The position numbers were made by a program, and so were the translations under genes. 64,000 bases of DNA from Diplolepis rosae (lineage: Eukaryota > Arthropoda > Insecta > Hymenoptera > Diplolepididae): assembly GCA_030998225.1 (NCBI GenBank), contig JAPYXD010000382.1, positions 1,054,001 through 1,118,000 of the forward strand, written 5' to 3'. Under the pieces are notes generated by a model. The model saw only the letters and a program-made list of their open reading frames with translations, ran no database searches and was not told the origin of the DNA. Positions 43,350-54,250 of this stretch are shown piece by piece. Numbering within the stretch: position 1 is the stretch's first letter; each line of letters opens with the position of its first letter.

Positions 43350-44065
43350 TATGGGTCATTTCATGGGAGATTTACAGTCAAAATTTTTTTTTCGACGAAA
43401 TATTTTTTTTTGCCTTCTTACTTCGAAAATAATCGACACGTATTTTTTTTCAATGTGATACTTGAAAATTTCGAGATATAAGTTTTTTAAATTTGGCATT
43501 CGGGAAAATTTTTTTTTTCTAACACCTCACTGTAAAAGCAGTTTTGAATATAAAATGTAACCCTTGCACATGAAATGCGCGAAAGAGTACAAGCTTTCAA
43601 AAAAGTTATAGCACACATTTTTTTGTTTTTTTTTTTTGTAATAACAATATAGAATTTTTTTATAAACAATTGAATTTTTTTTTAATTTGGATACAATTTT
43701 TTTCCGATTTTTTTGTTTCTGAATTTTTTTTGAATTTTTACAATACGCAGGCAAAATTTTGGAATGGAAAAATGAAAACTGTAGGTGCAATTAATTTATA
43801 AAATCTGTCCCGCCCATTGCAGCGGTTCACTGTCACACGTGCTTCGAGGCCGAGCATGCCTAAACAAGCTGAAGTGACAGTGACAGTGAGCTGTCAGAAA
43901 AAGAAAAATTTCCCGAGTGCCGAATTTAAAAAAATTATATCTCGAAATTTTCAAGTATCACATTGAAAAAAAATACGTGTCGATTATTTTCGAAGTAAGA
44001 AGGCAAAAAAAATATTTCGTCGAAAAAAAAATTTTGACTGTAAATCTCCCATGAAATGACCCATA
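43350..44065. mobile_element. 716-bp TIR element with TATGGGTCATTTCATGGGAG ends
   Basis: Long inverted repeats (about 170 bp, TATGGGTCATTTCATGGGAG ... AAATTTTCAAGTATCAC) are flanked by TA (43348-43349, 44066-44067). The interior is T/A homopolymer-rich; Lys/Phe-rich frames inside are compositional. It abuts the RAG1-like relic 3. Confidence 0.85.
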
Positions 44066-44069
44066 TACT

Positions 44070-45300
44070 TCATGAACCTTATCCAGGCCTGTAAGGTAGA
44101 AAGACCAAATTCAAAGTTGGATAGAATTTCTATTTTCTGCTTTACACATAACTATGTACATACCATTAGTTGTGATAACTGTTGTGGGTCTAAGTATCTG
44201 AATTTGAGTTTCAATACTGTAAATTTCCGATTATGGCATTTTCGTAGTTTCTTTTGCATATTTAATTATGGTAGGTATACGGCGTTTTGGTGAGGAAGTA
44301 TGAGGATTCATTAAAACTGTATCAGGCGTGTTTTATACCTTCAAGCATGTAGGTACCATTGATGCTGTAAACAAAGAGTCATCGGTCAGACTGCTGTTAC
44401 CAAACTTCTGATTGCATTTTGCATCAGTTGACAGTCCATCGAGGTCATATTTGATTTCAAAGCCCTAATAAGTGATCTTTAACCTATTGTTTGAAAGCGG
44501 AAGATCTCTAGAGAGACATTTAATAATGTGACCAATAAGAGACTGAATTTCAACAATGGCTCCTTCTCTCAAGATATGAATATCTAAAGGATAGCAATCT
44601 TTTTAAATCTCTAATACATTCTGATAGCATGAATAAATGTCAACCTTTCTTTTCTTGGCCTGCAAGTATATAGTATTATATTGCTGCTATAAAGAGCTGA
44701 AGCTTGCTCTGAAGAGTACGGCACAAATGATACGCATTCAGATTGACTTGAAATGTTAAGGACTTCAGTATCCTTGAAATTTAAAAGAATTACTATAGCA
44801 TTTGCAATTCCTTTGCTTCCACTCACTCGTGAATTTCGCAGAAATGCATCCTGCATCTCAGTAGCACTAAAATTTTTTTCAATAGACATCCATTTTCGCC
44901 TCTTTTTTGCTGTAGAAGCTTCTTCAAACTTCATACAAGAACTCTTTTTACCTCTTTTTACTTTTGTCCCGGAAAATGTAACAATGAAGTCAGTGTTTAG
45001 CCATTGCTCGAACCTCTTTTCAAACAGACTTTTGGAAAAAATATTAAGACTTTTTATCATTTGCTTGTATTTTGCGAAACTCGCTGTAAGCTTCACTTCT
45101 GCCTCGTCTTATTTAAAACACAACCATTTTTTTTCAATCTTACTAAGCATCTGTAATATTTATCCAATTCTAATGAAAAATAGGTCAGTTTGTTTCTTGG
45201 AATATTCTCTACAATTTTTCTTCGTTGGATTTCATTCAAAATAATTTGTTTAGGATTTTTAGGATAAAAAATTTTTGAACCGTGTAGAGTATCTAAACAC
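44070..45300 (-). pseudogene. RAG1-like transposase relic 3, N-terminal two thirds
   Basis: Minus-strand blocks align in order with the 6.5-kb transposase. About 45080-44950: KQMIKSL...RFEQWLN (upstream exon). About 44940-44800: KFEEASTAKKRRKWMS and NSRVSGSKGIANAIV (compare FSDSSDRSKRRKTEHL). About 44455-44400: KYDLDGLSTDAKCNQKF with the first catalytic Asp, then a SSLTDDSLFTASMVP block. About 44310: SSPKRRIPTIIKYAKE. About 44120-44080: FEFGLSTLQAWIRFMK. Stops and frameshifts are frequent. The catalytic-Glu end is missing beyond 44070, where a TIR element starts. Confidence 0.75.
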
Positions 45301-46361
45301 ATTTTTATTGAAATTCAATGAACAATATTGTATAAAATGTTCCGAACAACAGAATGGGCTATTTATTAAAATTGGATGAAAATTACATATTCTCAGTAAG
45401 AATAAAGAAAAAACACAAAATGTCACATAACTATTATTGTCAATATAATTTTGACCTAGATTAATTTTTTTTAAGGAATGTATTGATGCTTTCCACAAAA
45501 TGCATTGAAATTTATTTTAGTTCTTCTTTTCTTACTTCTATAAACTGTTCTTTAGTTTGAGGTTATGTCAATGCATCGATCCTCTTTAAGGGCATGTGAT
45601 ACTTAAAAAAATAGCAAATTTTATTGATTTTAGGTTTCTATATGTTTGTGTCTAACCTATATAAAATTTTCTTTACAAAATCTGGGAAATTGTGGAAAAG
45701 ATGAAAAAATGGACGTAGATAGACAACTTTTAAGTTAGAAAATCAAAAAAGGTTTAACTTTAACAAATTCTACCGGAAGTTTTTTTTTTTTGCTTTTCAA
45801 CTTTAGAGTTCAAGGTCCAAGACTATTTTTAACTATACTGACACATTTTCAATAACAATGTCAAGTGTTTTATTGCCCCTGAATAACTAATATTTTGAAA
45901 TTTAGAAATTAATATGGGAATGTGAAAGACAAAAATAAAGTAAAAGTAAAGGTCTGGGAATTTGATCTGACCAGATCTAACAAGATCAACTTTTTTTTCG
46001 CGGGAAATTAGCAAATTTTATTGTATTAGGTTTCTACATGTTTGTGCTTAAAGTACATAGAATTTTGTTTCTAAAATTTGGGAAATAGTAGAGAAGATAA
46101 AAACAGACGTAAATAGACTAATTTTGATTTAAAAACTGAAAAAAACCACACTTCAAAAGAAAGGCACCATTTCTCTTCTATTAGTAATATTGTTCATCGA
46201 AATGTCGATGAAAAACAAAATATTACATTCTCACTACTTGTAGGTATTCTAACCTCGACAAGTAAGAATTCGCGCAAGCTTCTAACCATCGTTTTCCAGC
46301 ATGTGCTCTCTTCGGAAACCGACGAATGGGCACACATTCCTTCTGACGCTTTTTGGTGGTA
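45301..46361. other. Spacer with no recognisable gene
   Basis: AT-rich, no gene. Two similar segments (45600-45730 and 46005-46110; AGCAAATTTTATTG... AGGTTTCTA) suggest an old local duplication. Confidence 0.45.
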
Positions 46362-46456
46362 AGGTAAAAGGCCATATTATGAGACAGCGTATTATGGCTT
46401 AGCAGAGCTTTTTGATTTTTAAAATTGTTTAGATCTTAAATATTGTGGAACTTTTT

Positions 46457-47420
46457 TACATTCTCATCATGTATGAGAAGGTATTAGTTTCATGTGAAAA
46501 ATGACTTTCGAAATTTTCATCAAATCTTTACGTTTTGAGACCCCCTGAGTCAGAAAAAACGGTTTTTACGAAAGTATCTGTCTGTCTGTCTGTAGGTCGT
46601 GTGTGGCATAGCTCTTGATAGAATTATCAGATTGAATTGAGCTTGGGCACACTTTATCGGAGCCGAAAAAGTAAGGACAAGTTCGTTAACCAGCCACATC
46701 CAATCAAAATTGAGGGATTGAGCACTTCTTTTGTGTCTTTGAAAAAATCAAAAATTTCAATACTGGTTTTTGATAGTGCTCATGAATCTCTACTAACAAG
46801 CCTAATAACATTTTTCAATTAAACCAAAATTAGAAATGTTACAGCATGTTAAAACTTGAAAAAAGTCAATATCAAAATTCCATTTTCCAGTTAAATTATA
46901 CGAGATATGAAAAAAAGTTATGATACAAAATTATTGTCTACATGAAGATCTACAAATTTGAATTGCATCATGTTTTCATAAGATGTATATTTTTCTTTTT
47001 AATTTGAAAAAATACTATTGAAAATCCAAAATTCAATCTTTTCAACAATAATATGTGAAATACGAAAAAAACGTAAGAATGCAAAGTTGTTCGTTTTGAA
47101 AAGATCTACAATTTTTATATTACACACTTTCAGATAAAATTTATATTTTTTGCTTCAATTCCAAAAAATACGATTGAAATTAAAAAATTCAATTTTTTAG
47201 ACAAAATATGTGAGATACAATAAAAACGTTTATATGGAAAATTATTTGCCTAAATGCGTTCTACAAATTCTTATTGAGATATTTCTCGACAGGATGTATA
47301 TTTTATGTTTTGATCTTAAATATTGAAAAAATTCAATTTTTTAACCTAAATATGTGACATGTTTATTAACAAGTTACTGAAATGAAAACAGAAAATCGAG
47401 CGCAAAGCGCGAGTGTCATG
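46457..47420. repeat. Dispersed repeat, family B copy 2
   Basis: Longer and better preserved than the copy at 1337. It begins at the palindrome TTCTCATCATGTATGAGAA and ends near GCGCAAAGCGCGAGTGTCAT. It contains three or four approximate internal repeats of a 100-bp block (GAAGATCTACAAATTTG, ATATGTGAAATACGAAAA). Non-coding. Confidence 0.6.
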
Positions 47421-47740
47421 ATGAAAATGTGTTCCTTAAGGCTGATAGAGCCTTGAGTAAATTGAAATTCCTGTTTCACTTAAACGCTTTGTCTCAATTA
47501 AACGCTATGTGTCTCATATGTAATGGCCCATTATGAGACATAAAGAAATAAGAGATAAATTGTATAAACTAGGTAAACTTTATCAATTATTATCGATGTT
47601 GGGTACAAAATATCGTGTGCAATTAGATAACATCAAATATAATTTGAAATAAACAATAAAATAGTATAAAACGAACATGACTAATTGACTTATGATAAAT
47701 TTATTTCATGCTTTAGTCTCTTTTAAATTTCCTTCATTTT
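47420..47740. other. Pogo subterminal region
   Basis: No coding frame; includes repeated TGTCTCA/TGAGACA motifs related to the element ends. Confidence 0.45.
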
Positions 47741-47744
47741 TTCA

Positions 47745-47945
47745 TGTAATAATTTTTTTCCTGTGCTAACTTCTTTTTTTCTTCTTGCAATCTTTTCTTT
47801 TTGGCTATTTTTTCTTCTTTATTTTTTTGTTTTCTCTCTTTTTCCAACTCCCATTCAAACCAAGCGTCAGACGTCCCGGCTGCTGGTAACTTGGCTTTGC
47901 CGGAAGCTTCCACTTTAATCTTTTTCTTTTTGGTAAATATTCAGT
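47745..47945 (-). pseudogene. pogo-type transposase C-terminus
   Basis: The frame encodes KKIKVEASGKAKLPAAGTSD, then WFEWELEKERKQKNKEEKIA and a long Lys/Glu coiled-coil tail. Charged coiled tails of this type close many pogo/jerky-like proteins. A stop falls near 47740. Confidence 0.5.
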
Positions 47946-48288
47946 AAGTAGAGTGAAATTATTTTTAAAAATTTCGGCCTTGATATTTCGATCTAAGAAA
48001 ATAAATAATGTTAAGTTTAAAGCATATGAAATCCATACAAAATGCTATTGACGAATGTATTGCATTTACCTTTGTTATTTTCAACCATAGGTACAGGATG
48101 TAAGTTACCTACAATACTGCAATTTTCCTTTGTTTGTTCAATTACTGATAGATCTAAATTAGCCAATGTGTTGTTGTTTTCTTCTTTTTTTTATTTGGAA
48201 GTGAATTTACAGTCGCTTTCAGGTTTTTTTAAAATTGATATTTATTTTTAGATTTAACATAATTTAGTATTAATAGACCTTTTTGAAT

Positions 48289-48675
48289 TCAGAATTCTGA
48301 AGTACTTTCTCCGACCTGATCCAATACATCAACAGTATATGTGATTTCTGAATTCATGATAGTATCACATAAATCTTTATCTTTTATAAATTCAATTAGA
48401 ACATATTCTTGTGAAGTTTCGCTGGGTATATTGATCACTTCAATTACAGGTTCCATAAGAGCAGTGTTTTTTAAAGTTTTGTTTACACGATATAAGGGAA
48501 TACTTTCTTCAATGTTGTCTCCCGCCAATACATTTTCTTGATAAAATAAATCCTCTGTTCCACTATCTTTTGTAAAAACTACTAATTTGTCGTCACAAAT
48601 GACCGATGAGCCCGGTTCATTAGATTGAGATAAAATTTCATGATCCTCTAACGTACAGTCATTGTTTTTATTCAC
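48289..48675 (-). pseudogene. Acidic segment of the pogo-type gene, unassigned
   Basis: A 128-codon frame, acidic and without Trp or catalytic motifs (for example NIPSETSQEYVLIEFIKDKD). Its position between the N- and C-terminal pogo fragments suggests a linker. I do not recognise a domain. Confidence 0.4.
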
Positions 48676-49028
48676 CGTATCAGTAGATTTTATAACTTAA
48701 TACTTATTACCAACTAGTAAGACACCGCTCTTGATCGTAGGCTTTTTGTTTAAATCATGTAAATCTAAATATATAATAAAAGTTCTGATAACTACAGCAA
48801 ATTAAAAGTGTAATTAAAAGTATATAAATATATATATAGTAAATTGGGAAATAAAAAATATAATAAAATGATTTAAAATTGATTTGATCGTATTGTAAAA
48901 ATTAATTGTGTATTAAACTATGAAGTTATATAAAAATGTACAAATAATAATAAAAAACTTCAAAAATCACTATCTCGATTGTACGTATAGAAATAAAAAT
49001 AAAGTATTATATAATTAATTAATTTAAA

Positions 49029-49459
49029 AACCGTTCTCTGACCTCGCATTATTATGGCTAAGAACGATAAAAAAAGCATTTAAAATGTTGCAATTATGAT
49101 TCTGCGATCAAATTTGAATTAGCAGGTGTAGGAATAAATACAATAATTTTATTATTCAGAGATAAAAACTAGAAAAACATCGTATACCCGTCATTGAAGG
49201 CAGTGCAGTGGTTCACAATTGGTGGGACGTCTCCACCGTGAAGGTTTACTATTGGTGGAGACGTTCCTCAAATGGTGAACCACTGCACTGCCTTCAATGG
49301 CAGGTACATGATGTTTTCCTATTATTTATCGCTGAAAAGTAAAGTTATTGTTTTTATTCTTACACCTTCAATTCCAAATTTTTCCATGGAATCATAATTG
49401 CAATGCCTTAAATGTTTTTTACCGTTCTTAGCCATAATAATGCGAGGTCAGAGAACGGT
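49029..49459. mobile_element. 430-bp foldback MITE
   Basis: The two halves are inverted copies over their whole length (ACCGTTCTCTGACCTCGC and CATTATTATGGCTAAGAACG at the ends, GGCAGTGCAGTGGTTCAC near the middle), so the transcript or strand would form one long imperfect hairpin. It lies inside the pogo-type element. Confidence 0.85.
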
Positions 49460-49585
49460 CAGAAAACAGTCAGAGAAGGTTCAGAGTATTCTATGACCGA
49501 TCTCTCAACCGGGTCCGCTAAGGGTAACTCAGGTGACATTTGTTTTAAATTTTCTTCAAACTTTTGTAAATGTTGATCGCTGTTT

Positions 49586-50130
49586 TCACCATGATCTACA
49601 GATACTGCGTTTTTTGATAGTTAGATCTGGATGACGTCTCTTAAAACCCTCATACCAATGTCTTCCTGGACGATTAGGTATAAAAGGAGTATTTTTGTTT
49701 GATGATGTTACATAAGTTTCTACTGCACTTAACAAGTCCTCTTTTGTTACAGGAATGCCCATCTTTGCTCTGTCAAATATCCACTGTTCAATTTCTTTCT
49801 CTTGATTGGAATCAAGAACTGTTGATGGGTCGCTTTTTCTATTTAGAGTCGTTGGATTATTTGCTTTTCTTGCAAGCGTTGCTGTAGGGATACCATAAGT
49901 TTTAGCAACGCCTCTCATAGATAATGATTTGCTAGCATCTTACGCTTGCAACGCATTTTTCAGAGCTTCAGGAGTATAGATTTTTTTTTCTTTTTACATC
50001 TTTACTAGCAATTGACGCTGCACATTGGTTTTTCATGTCTTTCTTCCAACAATAAGTACCTTTTGTATTCTGCTTAGATTTGGAGCTTTTTCTACCAGAC
50101 TTTTTTTTCTTCTCTGACATTTTCAAGTGA
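49586..50130 (-). pseudogene. pogo-type transposase N-terminus (Psq and CENP-B HTH)
   Basis: It starts with MSEKKKKSGRKSSKSK near 50120. After a slip near 49985, YTPEALKNALQA and SMRGVAKTYGIPTATLARK form a pipsqueak-type helix-turn-helix. Then EKEIEQWIFDRAKMGIPVT and RPGRHWYEGFKRRHPDLT form a CENP-B-type helix-turn-helix. A stop replaces a Lys/Gln-type codon after LQA (near 49942) and the frame shifts at about 49620. The DDE domain that should follow is missing; the foldback MITE occupies that area. It bound the element ends. Confidence 0.8.
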
Positions 50131-50139
50131 TCAAAATCA

Positions 50140-50581
50140 ATCTGTGAAATAATTATTTTATTAGTACAGTGACTGATGGCCTTTCTGGTATTTTTTTTTC
50201 AATTCCTCATAATCCCCATCAATATAATATACTGGTAACAACAAAAATACATATTTCGTAATCATTATTTTATTGTTAAAACAATATTTAAATTAGCTAG
50301 TATGCCACTCTTGCGTAAGCAAAAAATATTTTTAGTTTGGGTTTTAGTATTTTCCATTATCATGTCACAAATATTTACCTGAACGTATACTTTATGAAAA
50401 TCGTAATCATCCACAGATATATTGATATATGGAGCAGTCCAATTTTATTTGCATGTCGAGTAAATACAAGACATATAACTAGTTTATTATAAGCTTCAAT
50501 ATATGCACAATAATAATGAATCTAATAATGTGCGATCTATTTCTTAAATCTCTTCACTATTTTTGCTTAAGGAATTTATAG

Positions 50582-50582
<1 letters not shown>
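50140..50582. other. Non-coding part of the pogo element
   Basis: AT-rich, no frame, between the pogo N-terminus and the LINE tail. Confidence 0.45.

Positions 50583-50616
<34 letters not shown>
50583..50616 (-). repeat. (ATA)n tail of the LINE
   Basis: About eleven TAA/ATA triplets at the 3' end, typical of I-type elements that end in TAA repeats rather than poly-A. Confidence 0.85.
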
Positions 50617-50617
<1 letters not shown>

Positions 50618-50626
50618 AATATGGCT

Positions 50627-50644
50627 GGGACCCCGAAGGGTCCC
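50627..50644 (-). promoter_or_regulatory. 3'-terminal RNA hairpin with UUCG loop
   Basis: In the LINE transcript GGGACCC pairs perfectly with GGGTCCC around a UUCG loop closed by C-G, an extra-stable tetraloop. It sits 10 nt before the (ATA)n tail, where LINE reverse transcriptases recognise their RNA. Confidence 0.7.
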
Positions 50645-50685
50645 TGATGCTTGGGTAATCCCGTTGCATCACCAACTAAAAACCC

Positions 50686-53223
50686 TCATGCGCGACCCCA
50701 CAGCCCGTGCCAGAGGGCAAGTACCTGGGCCACGCTTTTGGTCTGAATCACGTCCACGTCTATGGAGACGTAGCCCGTGAGAGACTGTCGTTTGTCCCCA
50801 ATTGCTGGCCAATGGCAGAGTATATGGGTGGAAGTTTCATTGTCTTCCCCACATAGTCGATAAAGTGGACTTTTAGCAAGCCCTATATTATGTCTAGGGT
50901 AGGCGAGGTTGCGGTGACCAATAAGCACTTCTGTTATGGTCTTTACCTCGGTTCTACTAAGTCTGCGCAGATCTGCAGCTCGTTTGGGGTTTAGATATTC
51001 CCCCATGAGGGCTTTGGCTTGTTTGCATGCCGTTGCCTTGTACCACTCTTCCTGGTGTTTCTCGGCCAGCCACTTTTTAATGTCTTCTATGGCCGACCTG
51101 TTCGAAATACCTATTACTGGTTCTAGACCAGATGGGTTTTCTTTTTTCGTCGTTAGCTTGGCTAATCTATCCGCTGTCTTGTTGCGCTTGATACCCCTGT
51201 GTCCAGAAATCCAGAGGACTGTGACTCGGTTGTCTTCCGCTAGTTTGTTCAATGCTTCATAGCATTCCCAGACCAGCGTCGAGGTAGTCACTGACTTATC
51301 TAGAGTCGTGATGGCCGCTCTACTATCTGAGCAGATGCGGATGTTCCTGTTGCGACCATGATTCTGTGCTGCGTGTGCGCATTGGAGTATGGCCGCAATC
51401 TCGGTTTCAAGAACTGTGGAGTGGGGTCCCAGCGAGAACATGAGGCGTGTGTCGCTGTTCTTCCCATAGACACCAACCCCCGCACCCTCCCTGTTTTTGG
51501 AGCCGTCTGTAAACCAGTTGCCTCCGTCCCCTGGGAGGTGTGCGCGACCCACCCCCCAATCATCCATAGTTGACAAGCTTACCTTGTACTTTTTGTCGAA
51601 GAGGTACTGTGGAGACGTCCTGTCTCTTACCATTTTCATGATCGGTCTCTTCGCGATGTTGACAGTGGTTTTTAGTTTTTTCGAAATCACTATTTTAGGG
51701 TTTACACCAATTCTCCAGGCCGCCTTCCTAGCCTCGGCTATGATGGTTAGGTGCAGAGGCTCTATCCCCATTAGTGCTTCCAACGCCGTTGTGGGTGAGG
51801 ACTTCGAGGCGCCGGTGATGCCTCTAAGGATCAGCCCTCGAAGTCTTTCCAACCTGGCCATGGCTGTCTTCTGCTTGACTCTGCTCCACCAGACCAATGA
51901 CGCATACGTTAGTCTGGGTCGCAGAATCGCCGTGAAGATCCACAGCAGTGTGTCGGGTTTCAAGACCCAATTATTGCCAATAGCTCTTCTGCAGAGCCAG
52001 AGGGTTGATATAAATTTATTGCACTTGTTTTCGAAGTGGTCTTTCCAAGTGAGCTTATTGTCCAAGATAACTCCTAGATATTTAGCGCTCTTGGAAATTT
52101 CTAGACGCTGCTTTTTCAGTTCCAGTGTTCTAGTTGTACTCCATTTGTACCGCTTGGTAAAAATGACTACGTCAGTCTTACTTGGGTTCACCGAGAGTCC
52201 TGTTGTTCTACACCAGGTATCCACAGCTTTTAGCGACTGTTGCATTACGCCCATAAGTGCATCCAAATGCATTCCGCGTACTATGACTAGGATGTCGTCA
52301 GCATATCCAATGGGGTGACATCCTTGGTCGGTTAGTAGATGCAGTAGTTCATCCACCACTAGACTCCACAGCAGGGGAGATAGTACTCCTCCCTGCGGGC
52401 ATCCTGAATCAACGATCCCTTGAAGGGTAGTATTTCCTTTGGTAATCGTGATGTTCCTGTTTCCTACTACGGCCATGGGGACTCCTTGTCTTATCATAGT
52501 TCTCCTGATCACTTCACTGGATGTGTGGTTAAAGGCACCCTCAATATCCATGAATGTTCCAATAGCGAATCCTTTAAGGTTCATTTGGTCCTCAATCAGA
52601 TTCACCACTTTACTCAGGGCAGTTTCGGTCGAGTGACCGGCTCTGTAGGCATGCTGATCGCTGTGTAGTGGTTTTACCGTCAGGATCTTATCGCGGATGT
52701 ATCTGTCCACGAGTCTCTCCACCGTTTTTAGTACGAAGGAGGTAAGGCTGATTGGTCGGAAATCCTTCGGAGAAGTCCATCCGTTCTTGCCTGCTTTAGG
52801 TATAAAGATTACCCTTGTCCCTCTCCAAGCCTTGGGGACATAACTCAGAGTCAGACTGGCCCTAGCAAGTCTCACTAGCGGCCCTATGATGGGGTCCCCA
52901 GCCCTCTGCAGGAGGACCGGATAGTTGCCATCCGGACCTGGGGACTTGAAGGGGTTGAAAGACTTCAAGGCCCATCTGACCCTGGCTGGGGAGGCGATCT
53001 CCCGGGCCAGCCGCCCGCGTAAACCCAATTGGGTCACGGGCAGCGGTCGGCCCTTTTGGGAGTTCCACCCCACCTCCGTTGGACCTTTAAAGCCCGGGAA
53101 GTGCGCCATTGTCAGAAGGGTCAGGGTCTCCCTGTCTGACTCTGAGTACGTCCCGTCTGGTAGTCTTAGGGTCCTCAACATAGCTCCTGGGTTGCGGGCC
53201 AGTAATCTGTTCAGCCTGGCCGC
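50686..53223 (-). CDS. LINE ORF2, reverse transcriptase and RNase H
   Basis: An open frame of 831 codons from the ATG at 53181, continuous upstream to the TAG at 53224. RT motifs are complete: PGPDGNYPVLLQ, FRPISLTSFVLKTVERLV, HAYRAGHSTETAL, FMDIEGAFNHT (first Asp), CPQGGVLSPLLW and GYADDILVIV (catalytic pair). RNase H follows at about residues 555-690 with NWFTDGSKNREGAG, LETEIAAI, ICSDSRAAI and KTADRLAK supplying its acids. A Cys/His segment (LCGEDNETSTHILCHW) lies near the end. Codons are GC-richer than the surroundings. Functional catalytic residues with one upstream nonsense codon suggest a young copy. Confidence 0.85.
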   Translation of the reverse strand, partial: AARLNRLLARNPGAMLRTLRLPDGTYSESDRETLTLLTMAHFPGFKGPTEVGWNSQKGRPLPVTQLGLRGRLAREIASPARVRWALKSFNPFKSPGPDGNYPVLLQRAGDPIIGPLVRLARASLTLSYVPKAWRGTRVIFIPKAGKNGWTSPKDFRPISLTSFVLKTVERLVDRYIRDKILTVKPLHSDQHAYRAGHSTETALSKVVNLIEDQMNLKGFAIGTFMDIEGAFNHTSSEVIRRTMIRQGVPMAVVGNRNITITKGNTTLQGIVDSGCPQGGVLSPLLWSLVVDELLHLLTDQGCHPIGYADDILVIVRGMHLDALMGVMQQSLKAVDTWCRTTGLSVNPSKTDVVIFTKRYKWSTTRTLELKKQRLEISKSAKYLGVILDNKLTWKDHFENKCNKFISTLWLCRRAIGNNWVLKPDTLLWIFTAILRPRLTYASLVWWSRVKQKTAMARLERLRGLILRGITGASKSSPTTALEALMGIEPLHLTIIAEARKAAWRIGVNPKIVISKKLKTTVNIAKRPIMKMVRDRTSPQYLFDKKYKVSLSTMDDWGVGRAHLPGDGGNWFTDGSKNREGAGVGVYGKNSDTRLMFSLGPHSTVLETEIAAILQCAHAAQNHGRNRNIRICSDSRAAITTLDKSVTTSTLVWECYEALNKLAEDNRVTVLWISGHRGIKRNKTADRLAKLTTKKENPSGLEPVIGISNRSAIEDIKKWLAEKHQEEWYKATACKQAKALMGEYLNPKRAADLRRLSRTEVKTITEVLIGHRNLAYPRHNIGLAKSPLYRLCGEDNETSTHILCHWPAIGDKRQSLTGYVSIDVDVIQTKSVAQVLALWHGLWGRA

Positions 53224-54250
53224 CTACGCGCCCTTTTCTATTTCCGAACAGAAGGAGGTCCAGCTCTTATTCTTGGCCTCCCTGATTTCTTTTCTATATG
53301 CATCCCTAGTTGCATTGGATAAGTTCCATAGTTCTTCCATATTGCCTTTCTTGGCCCGTCTGAACCTTTCTCTAGTTTCTTTGCGAAGCTTTTCAAGCTT
53401 CCCATTCCACCAGTGGGTCTCCCGCGCCTTCTTGATTTCCGAAGGTAAGCAGTTGAGTTCGTACGTAGTGATGATGGCCGACGAGAATTGGTCAGCCGCC
53501 TTCTCAAGGGCATCTACGTCTTTGATTTCCATGGTTTTCCCATGGAGTCCAGCTTGCAGGCCTGTGGAATAACGCTCCCAGTTTGTTTTCCTCGGGTTTC
53601 TGACCCATGTGGGGCCAGAGGGTGCGTGTGATTCCAGTTCGTACAGTATCTGCATGTGGTCAGATAGAGAGGGTTCGTCTGAAACCCTCCATTTCTTTAC
53701 TTTATCCCTAAAGCTCCCGGTGCAGAGGGTAATGTCGATTACCTCTTCTCTCACAGAGTTCCGAAAGGTCGGTACAGTACCTGTATTTAGAATATCCAAG
53801 TCAGTAGTGATTAGATAGTCCACTAGGTCCTCGCCCCTTCTGTTGATGTCCGTGCTACCCCACAGCTTATGGTGAGAGTTTGCATCACACCCCAAGAGCA
53901 GGGGCAGGCCTCTTACCTTACAGTAGTCCACTAATGAGCGGACTTCCTCCGGTGGATGGGTCGCACTGTCATGGGGAAAGTATGCCGATCCAATGACGAG
54001 CTTACCAATTCCTATTATCTCGACTGAAGCCACCATGAGGTCTCTGGAGCAAAGATCCAGTAGTGGGACGATGTTGGCGTTCTTCGCCAGAATGCATGTC
54101 CTCGGGTTGGGTGCCTCGGGGTACCTGTAACAAAAAATGCCAGCCCCCCCTAATCCCCTGATGACATCCCTATTTATCCACGGTTCTTGGATAAGTGAGA
54201 TGCCTGTGTGCATCACTGCTATGTTTTTCTGCAGAACCGCAGAGGCATTT
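53224..54250 (-). pseudogene. LINE ORF2, endonuclease part
   Basis: An APE-type endonuclease of about 220 residues lacks its first strand. It keeps SLIQEPWINR (metal-binding Glu), the catalytic block LLLGCDANSHHKLWG, the DITLC block and SDHMQILYEL at its end. A basic linker with THWWNGKLEKLRKETRERF follows. The frame closes at a TAG (53224-53226); 14 codons later the same frame reaches the first ATG of the RT part. The enzyme would nick target DNA to prime reverse transcription. Confidence 0.85.

Larger units (their letters stand above)
50583..54250 (-). mobile_element. I/LOA-type LINE, nearly intact ORF2, 5'-truncated
   Basis: On the minus strand: endonuclease, reverse transcriptase, RNase H and a C-terminal Cys/His segment in a single frame broken by one TAG, then a short 3' UTR with a UUCG hairpin and an (ATA)n tail. 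RNase H inside ORF2 and a TAA-type tail point to the I/LOA group. ORF1 and the extreme N-terminus of the endonuclease are missing. Confidence 0.85.

Noticed and set aside
43487..43790. Lys/Ile/Phe-rich frames on the minus strand
   Set aside because: Products of T-homopolymer runs in the interior of a TIR element.
51497..52318. A 273-residue plus-strand frame and others opposite the LINEs (also 33287-33631, 34225-34644, 52925-53572)
   Set aside because: Antisense shadows of the LINE ORF2 frames; no motifs of their own.
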